Part shown: positions 1 through 8,632 of the stretch, in pieces
Layout: each line of letters opens with the position of its first letter
Position numbering within the stretch: position 1 is the stretch's first letter
Assembly: GCA_029256485.1 (NCBI GenBank)
Contig: JAQSXU010000013.1
Span: 1-64,000, forward strand
DNA: 64,000 nucleotides
Reading direction: 5' to 3'
Source of the DNA: Clostridiaceae bacterium
GTDB taxonomy: Bacteria > Bacillota_A > Clostridia > Clostridiales > Clostridiaceae
Translations under genes and position numbers: made by a program
The notes under the pieces: model-generated
Told to the model about the DNA's origin: nothing
What the model saw: the letters and a program-made list of their open reading frames with translations, nothing else
The model's database searches: none

Positions 1-82
1 TTCTTCTAATGGCCATATCATCTTCCGTAGCTCTAGAATCAATGACCTTACTTTCTAAATAACCACAATAAGGACATTTCAA
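1..82 (-). CDS. nrdR: NrdR transcriptional repressor, N-terminal part (cut by window edge)
   Basis: The reverse strand encodes a protein starting MKCPYCGYLESKVIDSR, the N-terminal zinc-ribbon half of NrdR, the ATP/dATP-sensing repressor of ribonucleotide reductase genes. The first CxxC pair and the following VIDSR are visible; the ATP-cone domain lies outside the window. I chose the TTG start at 82 because it gives the family's usual MKCP start and sits about 10 bases after an AGAAAGG ribosome site; an in-frame GTG at 91 is too close to that site. It lies downstream of the ylmC-like and sigG genes on the same strand. Confidence 0.85.
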   Translation of the reverse strand, partial: MKCPYCGYLESKVIDSRATEDDMAIRR

Positions 83-147
83 TTCATTCACGCCTTTCTA
101 CCTATATTGTCTCCCTTTTTATAAATTGATTATAGTATATCATACTT

Positions 148-414
148 TCATTGTTCAGTCCTAGAAGAAAATTCAATATCCTTAACCAAAATTACATCTA
201 CACCAATTTTATGTATGTTATTCCACGGTACTTCTATATCATTATTTTTAGTAAACCATGATATCTTTTGAGTAGGAATAATCACAGATATAACACTGTA
301 AGTGTCACAATCAATTTTTATATCTCTGATATAACCAATTTTAGCTCCAGTATTTATATCAATAACTTCCATAGATTTTAGACTTGATATGGAATATAAG
401 GAAACCTCCTCCAT
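148..414 (-). CDS. ylmC: YlmC/YmxH-family PRC-barrel protein
   Basis: An 88-residue single PRC-barrel domain protein of the YlmC/YmxH sporulation-associated family. The pattern VIDINTGAKIGYIRDIKID is the barrel's typical start. A GGGGGT ribosome site precedes the ATG. In clostridia and bacilli such a gene commonly lies just after sigG or near sporulation and division genes, as here. The molecular function of the family is not established; PRC barrels often bind RNA or proteins. A second PRC-barrel gene of a different subfamily is at 25.3-25.8 kb. Confidence 0.8.
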   Translation of the reverse strand: MEEVSLYSISSLKSMEVIDINTGAKIGYIRDIKIDCDTYSVISVIIPTQKISWFTKNNDIEVPWNNIHKIGVDVILVKDIEFSSRTEQ

Positions 415-483
415 AAAAATTACCCCCTAATACAAAACTATCTTATAAACATATATATGCTGTAGAGAAATATCATATTACAA

Positions 484-523
484 AAATAAGATTAAAACTT
501 ATAATCAAGTTTTAATCTTATTT
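484..523 (-). terminator. Rho-independent terminator after sigG
   Basis: A 17-base perfect inverted repeat (484-500 and 507-523) with a 6-base loop, followed on the minus strand by a T-rich run. It lies 12 bases beyond the sigG stop, so it ends the spoIIGA-sigE-sigG transcripts before the ylmC-like gene. Confidence 0.8.
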
Positions 524-534
524 GGTCTACTTAT

Positions 535-1308
535 CTACACATACTTTCGCATATGCTTTAGTGCTGTTTTTTCCAACCTGGACACTTGTGCTTGTGAAAT
601 ACCTATTTCATCCGCAACCTCCATTTGAGTTCTACCTTGGAAAAATCTTAAATTCAATATAAGTTTTTCTCTTGAATTTAATTTCTTCATTGCTTCCTTT
701 ATAGATATATTTTCAAGCCAGCTATCATCAATGTTTTTATTATCACTTATTTGATCCATAACATAAATTGCATCACCGCCGTCATGATAAATTGGTTCAA
801 AAAGTGACACAGGATCTTGAATTGCATCTAATGCAAAAACCACTTCTTCCCTAGGAACTTTCAACTCCCTGGCGATTTGGGAAACTGTAGGTTCCTTGTT
901 GTTTTCTCCTATCAATTTATCCCTAACTTGTAAAGCTCTATATGCAATATCTCTTAAAGACCTGCTTACCCTAATTGAATTGTTGTCTCTAAGATATCTT
1001 CTTATTTCTCCTATTATCATGGGCACCGCATAAGTAGAGAACTTAACGTTTTGATTTAAATCAAAGTTATCTATGGCTTTTATTAATCCAATGCAGCCTA
1101 CTTGAAAAAGATCATCTACATTTTCTCCCCTATTGTTGAATCTTTGAATAACACTTAAAACCAATCTTAAATTCCCTCTAATAAATTTTTCCCTAGCTGA
1201 GTTATCACCTTTTCTCACACTTAACAGCAGCTTCTTCATTTCGTCTTCTTTTAGTACAGGTAATTTTGCAGTATTAACTCCACAAATTTCAACTTTATTT
1301 ATTATCAT
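535..1308 (-). CDS. sigG: RNA polymerase sporulation sigma factor SigG
   Basis: A 257-residue sigma-70-family factor with the SigG signature: the N-terminal KVEICGVNTAKLPVL segment, region 2 (GNLRLVLSVIQRFNNRGE, DLFQVGCIGLIKAIDNFD), region 3 (RVSRSLRDIAY) and the region 4 helix-turn-helix (TQMEVADEIGISQAQVSRLE). SigG directs late forespore transcription after engulfment. It follows sigE by 74 bases, as in other endospore formers, and is probably transcribed both by read-through from spoIIGA and from its own forespore promoter in that gap. I could not identify that promoter convincingly. The ATG is preceded by AAAGGGG. Confidence 0.97.
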   Translation of the reverse strand: MIINKVEICGVNTAKLPVLKEDEMKKLLLSVRKGDNSAREKFIRGNLRLVLSVIQRFNNRGENVDDLFQVGCIGLIKAIDNFDLNQNVKFSTYAVPMIIGEIRRYLRDNNSIRVSRSLRDIAYRALQVRDKLIGENNKEPTVSQIARELKVPREEVVFALDAIQDPVSLFEPIYHDGGDAIYVMDQISDNKNIDDSWLENISIKEAMKKLNSREKLILNLRFFQGRTQMEVADEIGISQAQVSRLEKTALKHMRKYV

Positions 1309-1382
1309 ATACTCATCAGCCCCTTTAGTATATTCGCATTCTAATTATTTACTAAGGGAGCAGATTTTATACTAAAGACAAA

Positions 1383-2090
1383 CTATAACATTTTATTTAT
1401 TTCTTTTTTTAATCTTTTAATAATTCTTTTTTCTAACCTAGAAATATATGATTGAGAGATTCCAAGCATATCGGCAACTTCCTTTTGAGTTTTCTCTCCT
1501 CCGCCGTTTAATCCAAATCTAAGTTTTACAATTTCCTTTTCTCTATCACTTAACTTTTCCATTGCCACAAATAATAATTCCCTGTCTACTTCGTCCTCAA
1601 TCAAATTATATACCTCATCATTATCTGTTCCCAGTATATCTGACAGCAATAACTCATTACCATCCCAATCAATATTTAATGGCTCATAAAAAGAGATTTC
1701 CGCTTTTACTTTACTATTTCTTCTTAAATACATTAATATTTCATTTTCTATACATCTGGAAGCATATGTGGCTAATTTAATTTTCTTCTCAGGATCAAAT
1801 GTGTTCACTGCTTTAATAAGCCCTATAGTTCCTACAGAAATTAAGTCTTCAACATTTACCCCTGTATTTTCAAATTTTCTTGCAATATATACTACTAATC
1901 TCAGATTTCTTTCTATCAAAATAGATCTCACATTGGAATCACCTAAAACTAGCCTTGTAACTAAATCATCCTCTTCTTTTTTTGTTAATGGCGGTGGAAG
2001 AGCATCATTACCCCCTATGTAGTAAACTCTTTCCGAAAATATTTTTAGCTTAATGATTATTCTATTTAATAATTCCTTTAAACTTAGCAT
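1383..2090 (-). CDS. sigE: Pro-sigma-E, early mother-cell sigma factor
   Basis: A 235-residue sigma factor with the SigE fingerprint: [14 protein letters not shown] after a basic, amphipathic N-terminus of about 23 residues that serves as the pro-sequence, then region 2 ([33 protein letters not shown]) and region 4 ([19 protein letters not shown]). Pro-SigE is held at the membrane until the SpoIIGA protease, triggered by forespore SpoIIR, removes the pro-sequence. spoIIGA lies 16 bases upstream, which is the standard spoIIG operon. The start is an ATG after GGGGGG. Confidence 0.97.
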   Translation of the reverse strand: MLSLKELLNRIIIKLKIFSERVYYIGGNDALPPPLTKKEEDDLVTRLVLGDSNVRSILIERNLRLVVYIARKFENTGVNVEDLISVGTIGLIKAVNTFDPEKKIKLATYASRCIENEILMYLRRNSKVKAEISFYEPLNIDWDGNELLLSDILGTDNDEVYNLIEDEVDRELLFVAMEKLSDREKEIVKLRFGLNGGGEKTQKEVADMLGISQSYISRLEKRIIKRLKKEINKML

Positions 2091-2106
2091 ATTATATACC
2101 CCCCGC

Positions 2107-2904
2107 TTAAATTATATTTCTTGGTAAGAGAGCATTGTAATCCCCATTTTTGCTTAGCTTTGAATTTGTAACAGCAATTATTCCCTCTACCCTATTATTA
2201 AAACCATTCATATGAACTATTATAGAACTTGGCTTAACTCCTAATAAATTTCCCTGGCATCCATTAACCAGCTTATATGGTATAAAGTATTTTGAAAAGC
2301 TATCAGTATCTATTCCATTTAATACGTTTTTCTCAGCTATAATTACAGGTATATTAGTAACTGGTTCACGGAGCTCATTTCCCGTATCCAAGAACGCTTT
2401 TACAGATTTAAAACTATGGTTGAACTCTATATCTATAGTATATATATAGTTTACCATTGCTTTTCTATCCTTTATAAAAGTAACTGTTCTGTGAATTATT
2501 AAATACATAATCATAACCGAAATCATCAGTTTCTTATAGGAAAAATTATATATTACTCCAACTGTTATATTTGTAAATTCACTTGAAGAATTAAATGTAC
2601 AAATCCCAGCAAGAAGCATTGTATATATTATAAAAATGCAATATGCCTTTAGTAAAAAAAAGAAATTTTTTTTTCTCACTGCAATAATAGTCATCACAAA
2701 ACCAACTATTAATTTTCCAAGAAAACCAGAAAGAACCTTTAAACTTGGTATCAGTAAAGTTAATACATATAAACTGCCAATGGTAGACGATATAATTAAA
2801 TATTTTAAAACAGGCTTTAGTTTTATTGTTTGAAGCATAATATATAACAAAAAAAAATCAACAATAAAATTTTCAAATAATATTACATCCAAATATATAA
2901 TCAA
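2107..2904 (-). CDS. spoIIGA: SpoIIGA sporulation sigma-E processing aspartic protease
   Basis: A 265-residue protein whose first about 150 residues form about five hydrophobic helices and whose soluble C-terminal half carries an aspartyl protease motif, [12 protein letters not shown]. This matches SpoIIGA, the membrane protease that matures pro-sigma-E. It is somewhat shorter than the Bacillus protein (about 309 residues). The start is TTG, five bases after GGGGGG. It is the first gene of the spoIIGA-sigE(-sigG) unit, behind a promoter at 2938-2970. Confidence 0.93.
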   Translation of the reverse strand: MIIYLDVILFENFIVDFFLLYIMLQTIKLKPVLKYLIISSTIGSLYVLTLLIPSLKVLSGFLGKLIVGFVMTIIAVRKKNFFFLLKAYCIFIIYTMLLAGICTFNSSSEFTNITVGVIYNFSYKKLMISVMIMYLIIHRTVTFIKDRKAMVNYIYTIDIEFNHSFKSVKAFLDTGNELREPVTNIPVIIAEKNVLNGIDTDSFSKYFIPYKLVNGCQGNLLGVKPSSIIVHMNGFNNRVEGIIAVTNSKLSKNGDYNALLPRNII

Positions 2905-2937
2905 ATGATCCCCCCCAAATTCTAAGTTACTTCCTTT

Positions 2938-2970
2938 ATTATATACCTAATCATTTCAAAATTTTGTCAA
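2938..2970 (-). promoter_or_regulatory. spoIIG-type promoter with extra-long spacer and Spo0A-like box
   Basis: On the minus strand TTGACA (2970-2965) and TATAAT (2943-2938) are both perfect sigma-A elements but are 21 bases apart instead of 17. The spoIIG promoter of Bacillus subtilis is known for a similarly long spacer and depends on phosphorylated Spo0A. A Spo0A-box-like TTTGTCAAT (consensus TTTGTCGAA) overlaps the -35 on the opposite strand. The start codon is 34 bases downstream of the -10. Confidence 0.75.
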
Positions 2971-3051
2971 TTTATAATAGTTTTATATATTATTATTTTT
3001 TAAAATACGCCATTATGCCTTAATTTAATTTGATTTTTCAACAAAAAAACA

Positions 3052-3092
3052 AACCCAAGTGAGCTTTAATTTACTTAAAGGACACTTGGGTT
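3052..3092 (-). terminator. Terminator after ftsZ
   Basis: A two-part hairpin: AACCCAAGTG pairs with CACTTGGGTT, and inside it CTTTAA pairs with TTAAAG. It lies 12 bases past the ftsZ stop, and a T-rich tract (GTTTTTTTG) follows on the minus strand. Confidence 0.85.
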
Positions 3093-3103
3093 AATTCTTT
3101 ATA

Positions 3104-4204
3104 TTATTTTCTTTGCCTTCTTAAAAAAGCTGGTATTTCTAAGTTAGGTTCATCAAAATTACCTTTTTCTGAAGTCATTGCTGCTTCTTCTTTTCTGTTT
3201 ACAATTTCCTTTTCATTTAAATTAACATTATTTGTTACATGCTCTGCTTTTTCATTTTCGAATCCCGTTGCAATAACAGTAATTCTAATTTCGTCTTTTA
3301 AACTTTCGTCTATAACAGCTCCAAATATTATGTTAGCTTCTGGATCTGCAGCCTGTTGAACAACCTCAGCAGCTTCATTAATTTCTAAAAGTCCTAAATC
3401 TGCACCGCCAGTAATATTTAACAATACTCCTGTAGCACCAACAATTGAAGTTTCCAATAATGGGCTTGATATAGCCTGTTTTGCAGCTTCTTGGGCTCTA
3501 TTGTCCCCGCTTCCCTTACCGACACCCATATGGGCAAGTCCTCTATCAATCATAATAGTTCTTACATCTGCAAAATCAAGATTTACTAAACCAGGTATGG
3601 TAATAAGGTCAGAAATACCTTGAACACCCTGTCTTAAAACATCATCTGCCAGTTTAAAAGAATCCATTAAAGTGGTCTTTTTATCAACAATACTTAATAG
3701 TCTTTCATTAGGAATAGTAACCAATGTATCTACTGTTTCCTTTAAGTTTTTAATTCCCATTTCAGCATGAAGCATTCTCTTTCTTCCTTCAAATGGGAAT
3801 GGCTTAGTAACTACTCCAACTGTTAAAATGCCCATTGATTTGGCGATTTCTGCAACTACTGGGGCAGCACCGGTACCAGTTCCTCCACCCATTCCTGCAG
3901 TTATAAACACCATATCAGCGCCTTTTATTGCTTGTGAAATTTCATCTTTGCTTTCCTCAGCAGCCTTTTTACCAATTTCAGGATTTGCACCGGCACCTAA
4001 CCCCTTTGTTAATTTATCGCCAATTTGGATTTTTTGAGAAGCCTGTGAAAGCATTAAAGCTTGCTTATCTGTGTTTATAGCAATAAATTCAACATTTTTA
4101 AGCCCTTCTCTAATCATTCTATTTACAGCGTTATTTCCTCCGCCACCACATCCAATTACTTTAATTTGAGCGAATTGTTGGATATCTACATCAAAATCTA
4201 GCAC
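3104..4204 (-). CDS. ftsZ: Cell division protein FtsZ
   Basis: A 366-residue tubulin-like GTPase that forms the cytokinetic ring. The nucleotide site is complete: [13 protein letters not shown] near residue 18, the tubulin signature [12 protein letters not shown] near residue 105, and the T7 loop NLDFADVR near 208. The C-terminal peptide [11 protein letters not shown], which docks FtsA and other partners, is present. The start is GTG, seven bases after AAGGAGG. It follows ftsA by 21 bases in an ftsAZ operon that has lost ftsQ and the mur genes, the arrangement next to spoIIGA seen in clostridia. Confidence 0.98.
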   Translation of the reverse strand: MLDFDVDIQQFAQIKVIGCGGGGNNAVNRMIREGLKNVEFIAINTDKQALMLSQASQKIQIGDKLTKGLGAGANPEIGKKAAEESKDEISQAIKGADMVFITAGMGGGTGTGAAPVVAEIAKSMGILTVGVVTKPFPFEGRKRMLHAEMGIKNLKETVDTLVTIPNERLLSIVDKKTTLMDSFKLADDVLRQGVQGISDLITIPGLVNLDFADVRTIMIDRGLAHMGVGKGSGDNRAQEAAKQAISSPLLETSIVGATGVLLNITGGADLGLLEINEAAEVVQQAADPEANIIFGAVIDESLKDEIRITVIATGFENEKAEHVTNNVNLNEKEIVNRKEEAAMTSEKGNFDEPNLEIPAFLRRQRK

Positions 4205-4225
4205 AATAATACCTCCTTAATAAAT

Positions 4226-5482
4226 TTAAAAAAACTCAGTAAAAAATTCCTTAATTTTTGCTAAAAATCCACTTTTACTTTCTTCTTCATCTTGGTCTTC
4301 ATCATTCCATAGATCCTTGCTTTTCTTTTCATTTGATTTGTTAGATAAGTAACTATTTTTAAAGCTTTCAGAAGCTTCTTTTACAATTCCAATACCACAT
4401 GAATATATAGGATTGGAGGATCCTACAAACTGTGGAACTCCTATCCTTACGGGCTTGTCCAAAATTTTTTCTGCCAAAACAGCAATATTAGTCATAAAAG
4501 CGATTGCCCCACCTGTTATTGTAACCCCAGATATTTCATCTTTATATCCACTTTCATTAATCTTATTATTAATAATCGACAAAAGTTCTTCTACTCTTGC
4601 ATTAATTATTTCAATTAATAAATTTTGATCAATTTCTACAACATTATTATAACTTGCATTTACACTTATCTTATCACTGCTATTGTTATTATCGTTTTTG
4701 ATATCACCATACTTTAGTTTTATTTTTTCTGCTTCAGAAAATGGCAGTTTTAAGCATACAGAAATATCATTAGTTATAATATTTCCTCCATATGGTATGG
4801 CAGTTGCAAATTTTAGCACTCCATTTTTAAATATTGAAATATCAATGGTCTCAGCACCAGCGTCAATAATTGCAGTGCCAATTTCCCTTTCTTCCTTTTC
4901 AATAAGTACTTCAGATAATGCTAAAGGTTCATAAACGATACCCTTTACTTTAATATTTGCCTTATTAATACTTTTAAATAAGTTGTTTATAACTGTTGTT
5001 TGAGCTAAAATTACTTTTGCATCAACTTCTAACCTTAATCCGCTCATTCCTATAGGATCTTTAATTCTATCAAATCCATCTACAATATATTGCTCAGGAA
5101 TTAGACCTATTATTTCCTTATCAGAATTAACTGTAATAATTTTAGCCGTTTTTAGTACTCTTTCTACATCATTTTTCTTTATTTCCCTATCTTCTGACGA
5201 AACTGCAACTACACCCTTATTGTCTATTATTTCAGTAATACATACGGGCAATGATATAAACACATCATCTATTTTATAGTCAATTATTCCTTCAAGTTGG
5301 AACAAGCAGTTTTTAATTGACTCAGAAGTACTATCAATATCAACAACTATTCCCTTTTTTATTCCATTACATTTAATTGATGTAACTCCAACTATCTGAA
5401 TACTTCCATTTTTATCAAACTTACCAGCCGCTGCGCAAACTTTGGATGATCCAACATCAATTCCAATTATATATTCATTCAT
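4226..5482 (-). CDS. ftsA: Cell division actin homologue FtsA
   Basis: A 418-residue actin-fold ATPase that tethers FtsZ to the membrane. IGIDVGSSKVCAAAG is the phosphate-1 loop, IIDAGAETIDISIF the phosphate-2 loop and GVTITGGAIAFM the adenosine motif; the SHS2 (1C) domain lies between. After a charged linker rich in Asp and Glu the protein ends in an amphipathic helix (LAKIKEFFTEFF), the membrane-targeting peptide. ATG start. The 200 bases upstream to the next terminator are AT-rich; I see no gene in them. Confidence 0.94.
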   Translation of the reverse strand: MNEYIIGIDVGSSKVCAAAGKFDKNGSIQIVGVTSIKCNGIKKGIVVDIDSTSESIKNCLFQLEGIIDYKIDDVFISLPVCITEIIDNKGVVAVSSEDREIKKNDVERVLKTAKIITVNSDKEIIGLIPEQYIVDGFDRIKDPIGMSGLRLEVDAKVILAQTTVINNLFKSINKANIKVKGIVYEPLALSEVLIEKEEREIGTAIIDAGAETIDISIFKNGVLKFATAIPYGGNIITNDISVCLKLPFSEAEKIKLKYGDIKNDNNNSSDKISVNASYNNVVEIDQNLLIEIINARVEELLSIINNKINESGYKDEISGVTITGGAIAFMTNIAVLAEKILDKPVRIGVPQFVGSSNPIYSCGIGIVKEASESFKNSYLSNKSNEKKSKDLWNDEDQDEEESKSGFLAKIKEFFTEFF

Positions 5483-5686
5483 TATGCCTTTCTCCCCCCT
5501 TGTAAGAGAACCATCAAATTATATATTCAACATAAATTTAATTTTTCCTCTAAAAATTTAATATTTTAATGAAAGTTTAATTAACAATAAAATATAACTT
5601 ATAAAAATTCCATAAAATTTAAATATAAATTATATTTTTTCTACTCCAGTTTACAAATGATTATAGTATAAATTACATATATTTAA

Positions 5687-5712
5687 AAGAGGAAGATTAA
5701 AATCTTCCTCTT
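5687..5712 (-). terminator. Terminator overlapping the glycosyltransferase stop codon
   Basis: A perfect 12-base inverted repeat AAGAGGAAGATT / AATCTTCCTCTT with a 2-base gap. Its right arm runs into the TAA of the glycosyltransferase gene, so the stem begins at the stop codon. Confidence 0.8.
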
Positions 5713-6985
5713 AATTTACCTTTTCAAAATCATTAACACTTACACTTCTGGTATGTATAGTGTGATTCCACTCTTTTTTATTTTTATCCAACAATCCCTG
5801 TATAGATATTGGAAACCAAGTTATTGCATATAGTGGATAAATAATATAGTATAGAAATACTTTAAAATTCAATTTCTTTTCTAATACTAAAATAAAAGGC
5901 GTATATACCAGTTGAAATATTGTTACTAATACTAAAGCTAATGTTGCCATGCTTGCGCTTATTAGCGGAATGCCTGCATTTATATTTGCAATAATATGTG
6001 TTGTTTTTATATAATACTGTCCTAAACTAATTAAAGATGATATTCCTAAAAGTATAGTAACAATTGGCTGAATACTGTACAATGCACAATCCAAAGGAAT
6101 AAAGCTGAAACTTACAATGGATTTTTTTACAAGTTTAAAAAAATACCTGCTGGAAACATCTGCAAACCCCTGCATCCATCTTTTTCTTTGCCACCAAGAT
6201 TGAGTCATTGTCAAAGGCTTTTCATCGTATATTATGGCATCGTGTGCCCAGCCAACCTTATATCCATTTAATACAAGTTTACATGTAAATTCCAAATCCT
6301 CAGTTAAGCATGTAGCTCCCCAGCCTAGCTTTTGAAGCATTTCTGTATCTATACAAAATCCAGTTCCGCCAAGCTGGCTGGAAAGTCCCATATTACTTCT
6401 CGAAAGTTGGAACATTCTATTACAAGTCCAAAATGCAATTGAATAACTGCCAGTAATCCAAGTATCCTGGGGATTCTTACTATCTAGATATCCCTGAACT
6501 ACTTTGTATCCCTCACATAACTTTTTATTCATTTCAATAAGGAAATTTTTATGCGCTAAATTGTCAGCGTCAAAAATGGCCACAGCATCATATTTCTTTT
6601 TCGAATTAAAAAGTATGGAAAACATCCATTCTAATGCATAGCCCTTTCCTCTCTTATCTTTATTATTTCTTTCATAAACCAGTGCACCCTTTTGTTTTGC
6701 TATGTATGCAGTTTTATCAGTGCAATTATCTGCTACAACAAAAATATCATAAAGTTCTTTAGGATAATCTAACATTTTTAAACTATCAACGATATCAGCA
6801 ATTACAACTTCTTCATTGTGAGCTGCAACTATTAATGCAAAACTCTTCTTGGGTTTAACACTCTTTGTTTTTCTTCCTTTCCATATTCCAAAAAATGAAA
6901 TAAATAAATAATACATAGTAACAATATAAACAATATTTGTTAATAAGTGTGAACTGTATTTTATAGCTAAATTTACTATATTCAC
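5711..6985 (-). CDS. Membrane glycosyltransferase, family 2 (processive type)
   Basis: A 424-residue GT2 enzyme with an N-terminal membrane helix (about 15-35), a cytosolic GT-A domain and three or four C-terminal membrane segments. The catalytic set is complete: VAAHNEE, the DADN (DxD) motif near residue 140, TEDLEF (the general-base Asp) and QRKRWMQG, the QxxRW motif of processive synthases such as cellulose, hyaluronan and poly-N-acetylglucosamine synthases. The sugar and product cannot be told. GTG start after GGGGGG. It stands alone, with terminators at its end and a divergent promoter region upstream, so a dedicated exopolysaccharide operon is not evident. Confidence 0.85.
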   Translation of the reverse strand: MNIVNLAIKYSSHLLTNIVYIVTMYYLFISFFGIWKGRKTKSVKPKKSFALIVAAHNEEVVIADIVDSLKMLDYPKELYDIFVVADNCTDKTAYIAKQKGALVYERNNKDKRGKGYALEWMFSILFNSKKKYDAVAIFDADNLAHKNFLIEMNKKLCEGYKVVQGYLDSKNPQDTWITGSYSIAFWTCNRMFQLSRSNMGLSSQLGGTGFCIDTEMLQKLGWGATCLTEDLEFTCKLVLNGYKVGWAHDAIIYDEKPLTMTQSWWQRKRWMQGFADVSSRYFFKLVKKSIVSFSFIPLDCALYSIQPIVTILLGISSLISLGQYYIKTTHIIANINAGIPLISASMATLALVLVTIFQLVYTPFILVLEKKLNFKVFLYYIIYPLYAITWFPISIQGLLDKNKKEWNHTIHTRSVSVNDFEKVN

Positions 6986-7200
6986 TATAGATCCCCCCTA
7001 GTTCAAAGTTATTTTAGCACAAAACTATTTTAATTACTATATAATTTTAAATTTTGTTTATTCATCCAACAAATAAGTAAAATATTTGTAAGAAACTCAT
7101 GGAATTACTAGGATAACTGAGTTATAGTGTATAAACAAAATTTAAATTTGTTTTATACTATCCTATTGTATTTATATCTATTTTATTGAATTTTATGCAT

Positions 7201-7229
7201 TTGTATTAAATATTAAATTATGCTAATAT
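7201..7229 (+). promoter_or_regulatory. Candidate sigma-A promoter with extended -10 for the small ORFs
   Basis: TTGTAT (7201-7206), a 17-base spacer, and TGCTAATAT, which is a TGn extension plus a -10-like TAATAT (7224-7229). The first small ORF begins about 55 bases downstream. The roughly 210 bases between this site and the glycosyltransferase start are AT-rich and show no gene. Confidence 0.4.
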
Positions 7230-7283
7230 AAGATTATGGTAAAATAGATTACTGTTATAGTATAGAAAAGGGGGTAGAGCCTT

Positions 7284-7355
7284 ATGCGGCGCTACGATCT
7301 AATCTATTATTTGGATTTAAGTAGACTTCATAAAAAAGATGAGTCATTCTGGTAA
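7284..7355 (+). CDS. Putative 23-residue leader or micropeptide
   Basis: ATG-initiated ORF of 23 codons, MRRYDLIYYLDLSRLHKKDE then SFW, preceded by a GGGGGTAG ribosome site about eight bases upstream. The composition is strongly charged and aromatic, with no signal peptide. It is the first of two small ORFs on one apparent transcript that starts near 7236 and ends at the terminator at 7545-7571. It may be a regulatory leader peptide, a microprotein, or part of a structured RNA; I do not recognise it. Support is the ribosome site, the promoter and the isolated plus-strand position. Confidence 0.4.
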   Translation: MRRYDLIYYLDLSRLHKKDESFW

Positions 7356-7402
7356 GTCCTCTGAACTTATTATTTTTTTATTTAATAATAGGAGGTCTTA
7401 TT

Positions 7403-7534
7403 ATGAAGGAGAATGATTGCAGTAAGAAATGTGACAATAATTCTAAAATAGAAAGTGATAAAAAGCAAAAAAAAATTTCTAGTATTATCAGCAATCAGAT
7501 TTCTATAAAAATGTGTGACTATATGTTATTTTAA
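7403..7534 (+). CDS. Putative 43-residue Lys/Ser/Cys-rich small protein
   Basis: ATG ORF of 43 codons with an excellent AGGAGG site (7390-7395) eight bases upstream. The N-terminal half is hydrophilic (KENDCSKKCDNNSKIESDKK) with a C-x3-C pair and many Lys; the C-terminal half is more hydrophobic (ISSIISNQISIKMCDYMLF). No known domain is recognisable. It lies 47 bases after the 23-codon ORF and 11 bases before a strong terminator, so the two form a compact stand-alone unit. It could be a small regulator, a toxin or signalling peptide, or the start of a decayed gene. Confidence 0.5.
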   Translation: MKENDCSKKCDNNSKIESDKKQKKISSIISNQISIKMCDYMLF

Positions 7535-7544
7535 TTTTTAATGT

Positions 7545-7571
7545 AAAAAAAGGACCAATGGTCCTTTTTTT
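7545..7571. terminator. Bidirectional terminator between the small ORFs and pilT
   Basis: AAAAAAAGGACC, three-base loop, GGTCCTTTTTTT: a perfect 12-base repeat with U-tracts in both directions. It can end the plus-strand small-ORF transcript and the minus-strand pilT transcript, whose stop is at 7576. Confidence 0.9.
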
Positions 7572-7575
7572 ACTA

Positions 7576-8631
7576 TTATAAAGAGATTAATTTACTAAGC
7601 ATTTCTCTGTCAATTGCAAATGATATTGCAGTATCATATGAAATGATTCCCTTTTTATGATAGTCGGCCAATGCCATATCCATTGTTTTCATTCCGTACT
7701 TAGAGCCAGTTTGAATAGAAGATTCTATTTGGTGTGTTTTACCCTCACGTATCATATTCTGAATAGCGGTAGTTATTATCATAATTTCCAAAGCTGCAAT
7801 TCTTCCCTTCTCATCTTCCCTTGGCAAAAGCTGCTGTGAAATAATTCCCTGTAAAACTGCAGCTAGTTGCACTTTAATTTGCTGTTGCTGATATGGTGGA
7901 AATACATCGATTATTCTATCAATGGTTTTAGCAGCTCCAATGGTATGTAATGTTGATAATACTAAATGTCCTGTTTCAGCTGCAGTTAATGCAACTGATA
8001 TAGTTTCAAGATCTCTCATTTCACCTACAAGAATTACATCTGGGTCTTCTCTTAATACAGCTCTTAAAGCGCTTTCATAACTCTTTGTATCCTTTCCTAT
8101 TTCTCTTTGATTGATTATAGACTTATTATGTTTATGTAAATATTCAATTGGATCTTCAAGTGTAATAATATGTGCTGCCCTGGTGGAATTAATTTCATTT
8201 ATCATTGCTGCAAGAGTTGTACTCTTACCGCTTCCAGTAGGTCCTGTAACAAGTACTAATCCCCTTTGTTTTAAAGTTAAATCTTTAATTACTGAAGGAA
8301 AGTTTAACTCATTTAAATTTGGTACTTTAAGTCCAACAACTCTTAAGGCAATGGCAATACTCCCTCTTTGTTTGAATACATTTGCTCTAAACCTTCCTAA
8401 TCCTGCTACAGAAAATGAAGTATCTGCTTCACCATTTGATTCAAAGACATCATATTGTTGTCCAAAAATTTCTTTTGCATATTTCTCTGTATCTGAAGGT
8501 GTTAACTTTTCCTTTGATATTTCTGTAAGTCCTCCATTAACCCTTATTATTGGAGGTATACCAACAGTTAAATGTAAATCAGATGCTTTTTCTTTAATCG
8601 TTGTCTCTAATAGTTGCTTTAAAATTATCAC
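7576..8631 (-). CDS. pilT: PilT-type twitching motility ATPase
   Basis: A hexameric AAA-like retraction ATPase of type IV pili, 351 residues from the start chosen here. It shows SDLHLTVG near the N-terminus, Walker A GPTGSGKSTT near residue 130, the Asp box ITLEDPIEYLH, Walker B EDPDVILVGEMRD and the His box TGHLVLSTLHT. I chose the GTG at 8631, directly after the aroE stop and eight bases from AAGGGAG; an ATG at 8661 would overlap aroE and lacks a ribosome site. No other pilus gene lies in the window, so its partner machinery must be elsewhere. Confidence 0.9.
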   Translation of the reverse strand: MIILKQLLETTIKEKASDLHLTVGIPPIIRVNGGLTEISKEKLTPSDTEKYAKEIFGQQYDVFESNGEADTSFSVAGLGRFRANVFKQRGSIAIALRVVGLKVPNLNELNFPSVIKDLTLKQRGLVLVTGPTGSGKSTTLAAMINEINSTRAAHIITLEDPIEYLHKHNKSIINQREIGKDTKSYESALRAVLREDPDVILVGEMRDLETISVALTAAETGHLVLSTLHTIGAAKTIDRIIDVFPPYQQQQIKVQLAAVLQGIISQQLLPREDEKGRIAALEIMIITTAIQNMIREGKTHQIESSIQTGSKYGMKTMDMALADYHKKGIISYDTAISFAIDREMLSKLISL

Positions 8632-8632
8632 T

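Noticed and set aside
1309..1382. A forespore-type (sigma-F/sigma-G) promoter in the sigE-sigG gap.
   Set aside because: Several GTATA- and ATACTA-like pieces are present, but none has an acceptable pair and spacing, so I did not list it.
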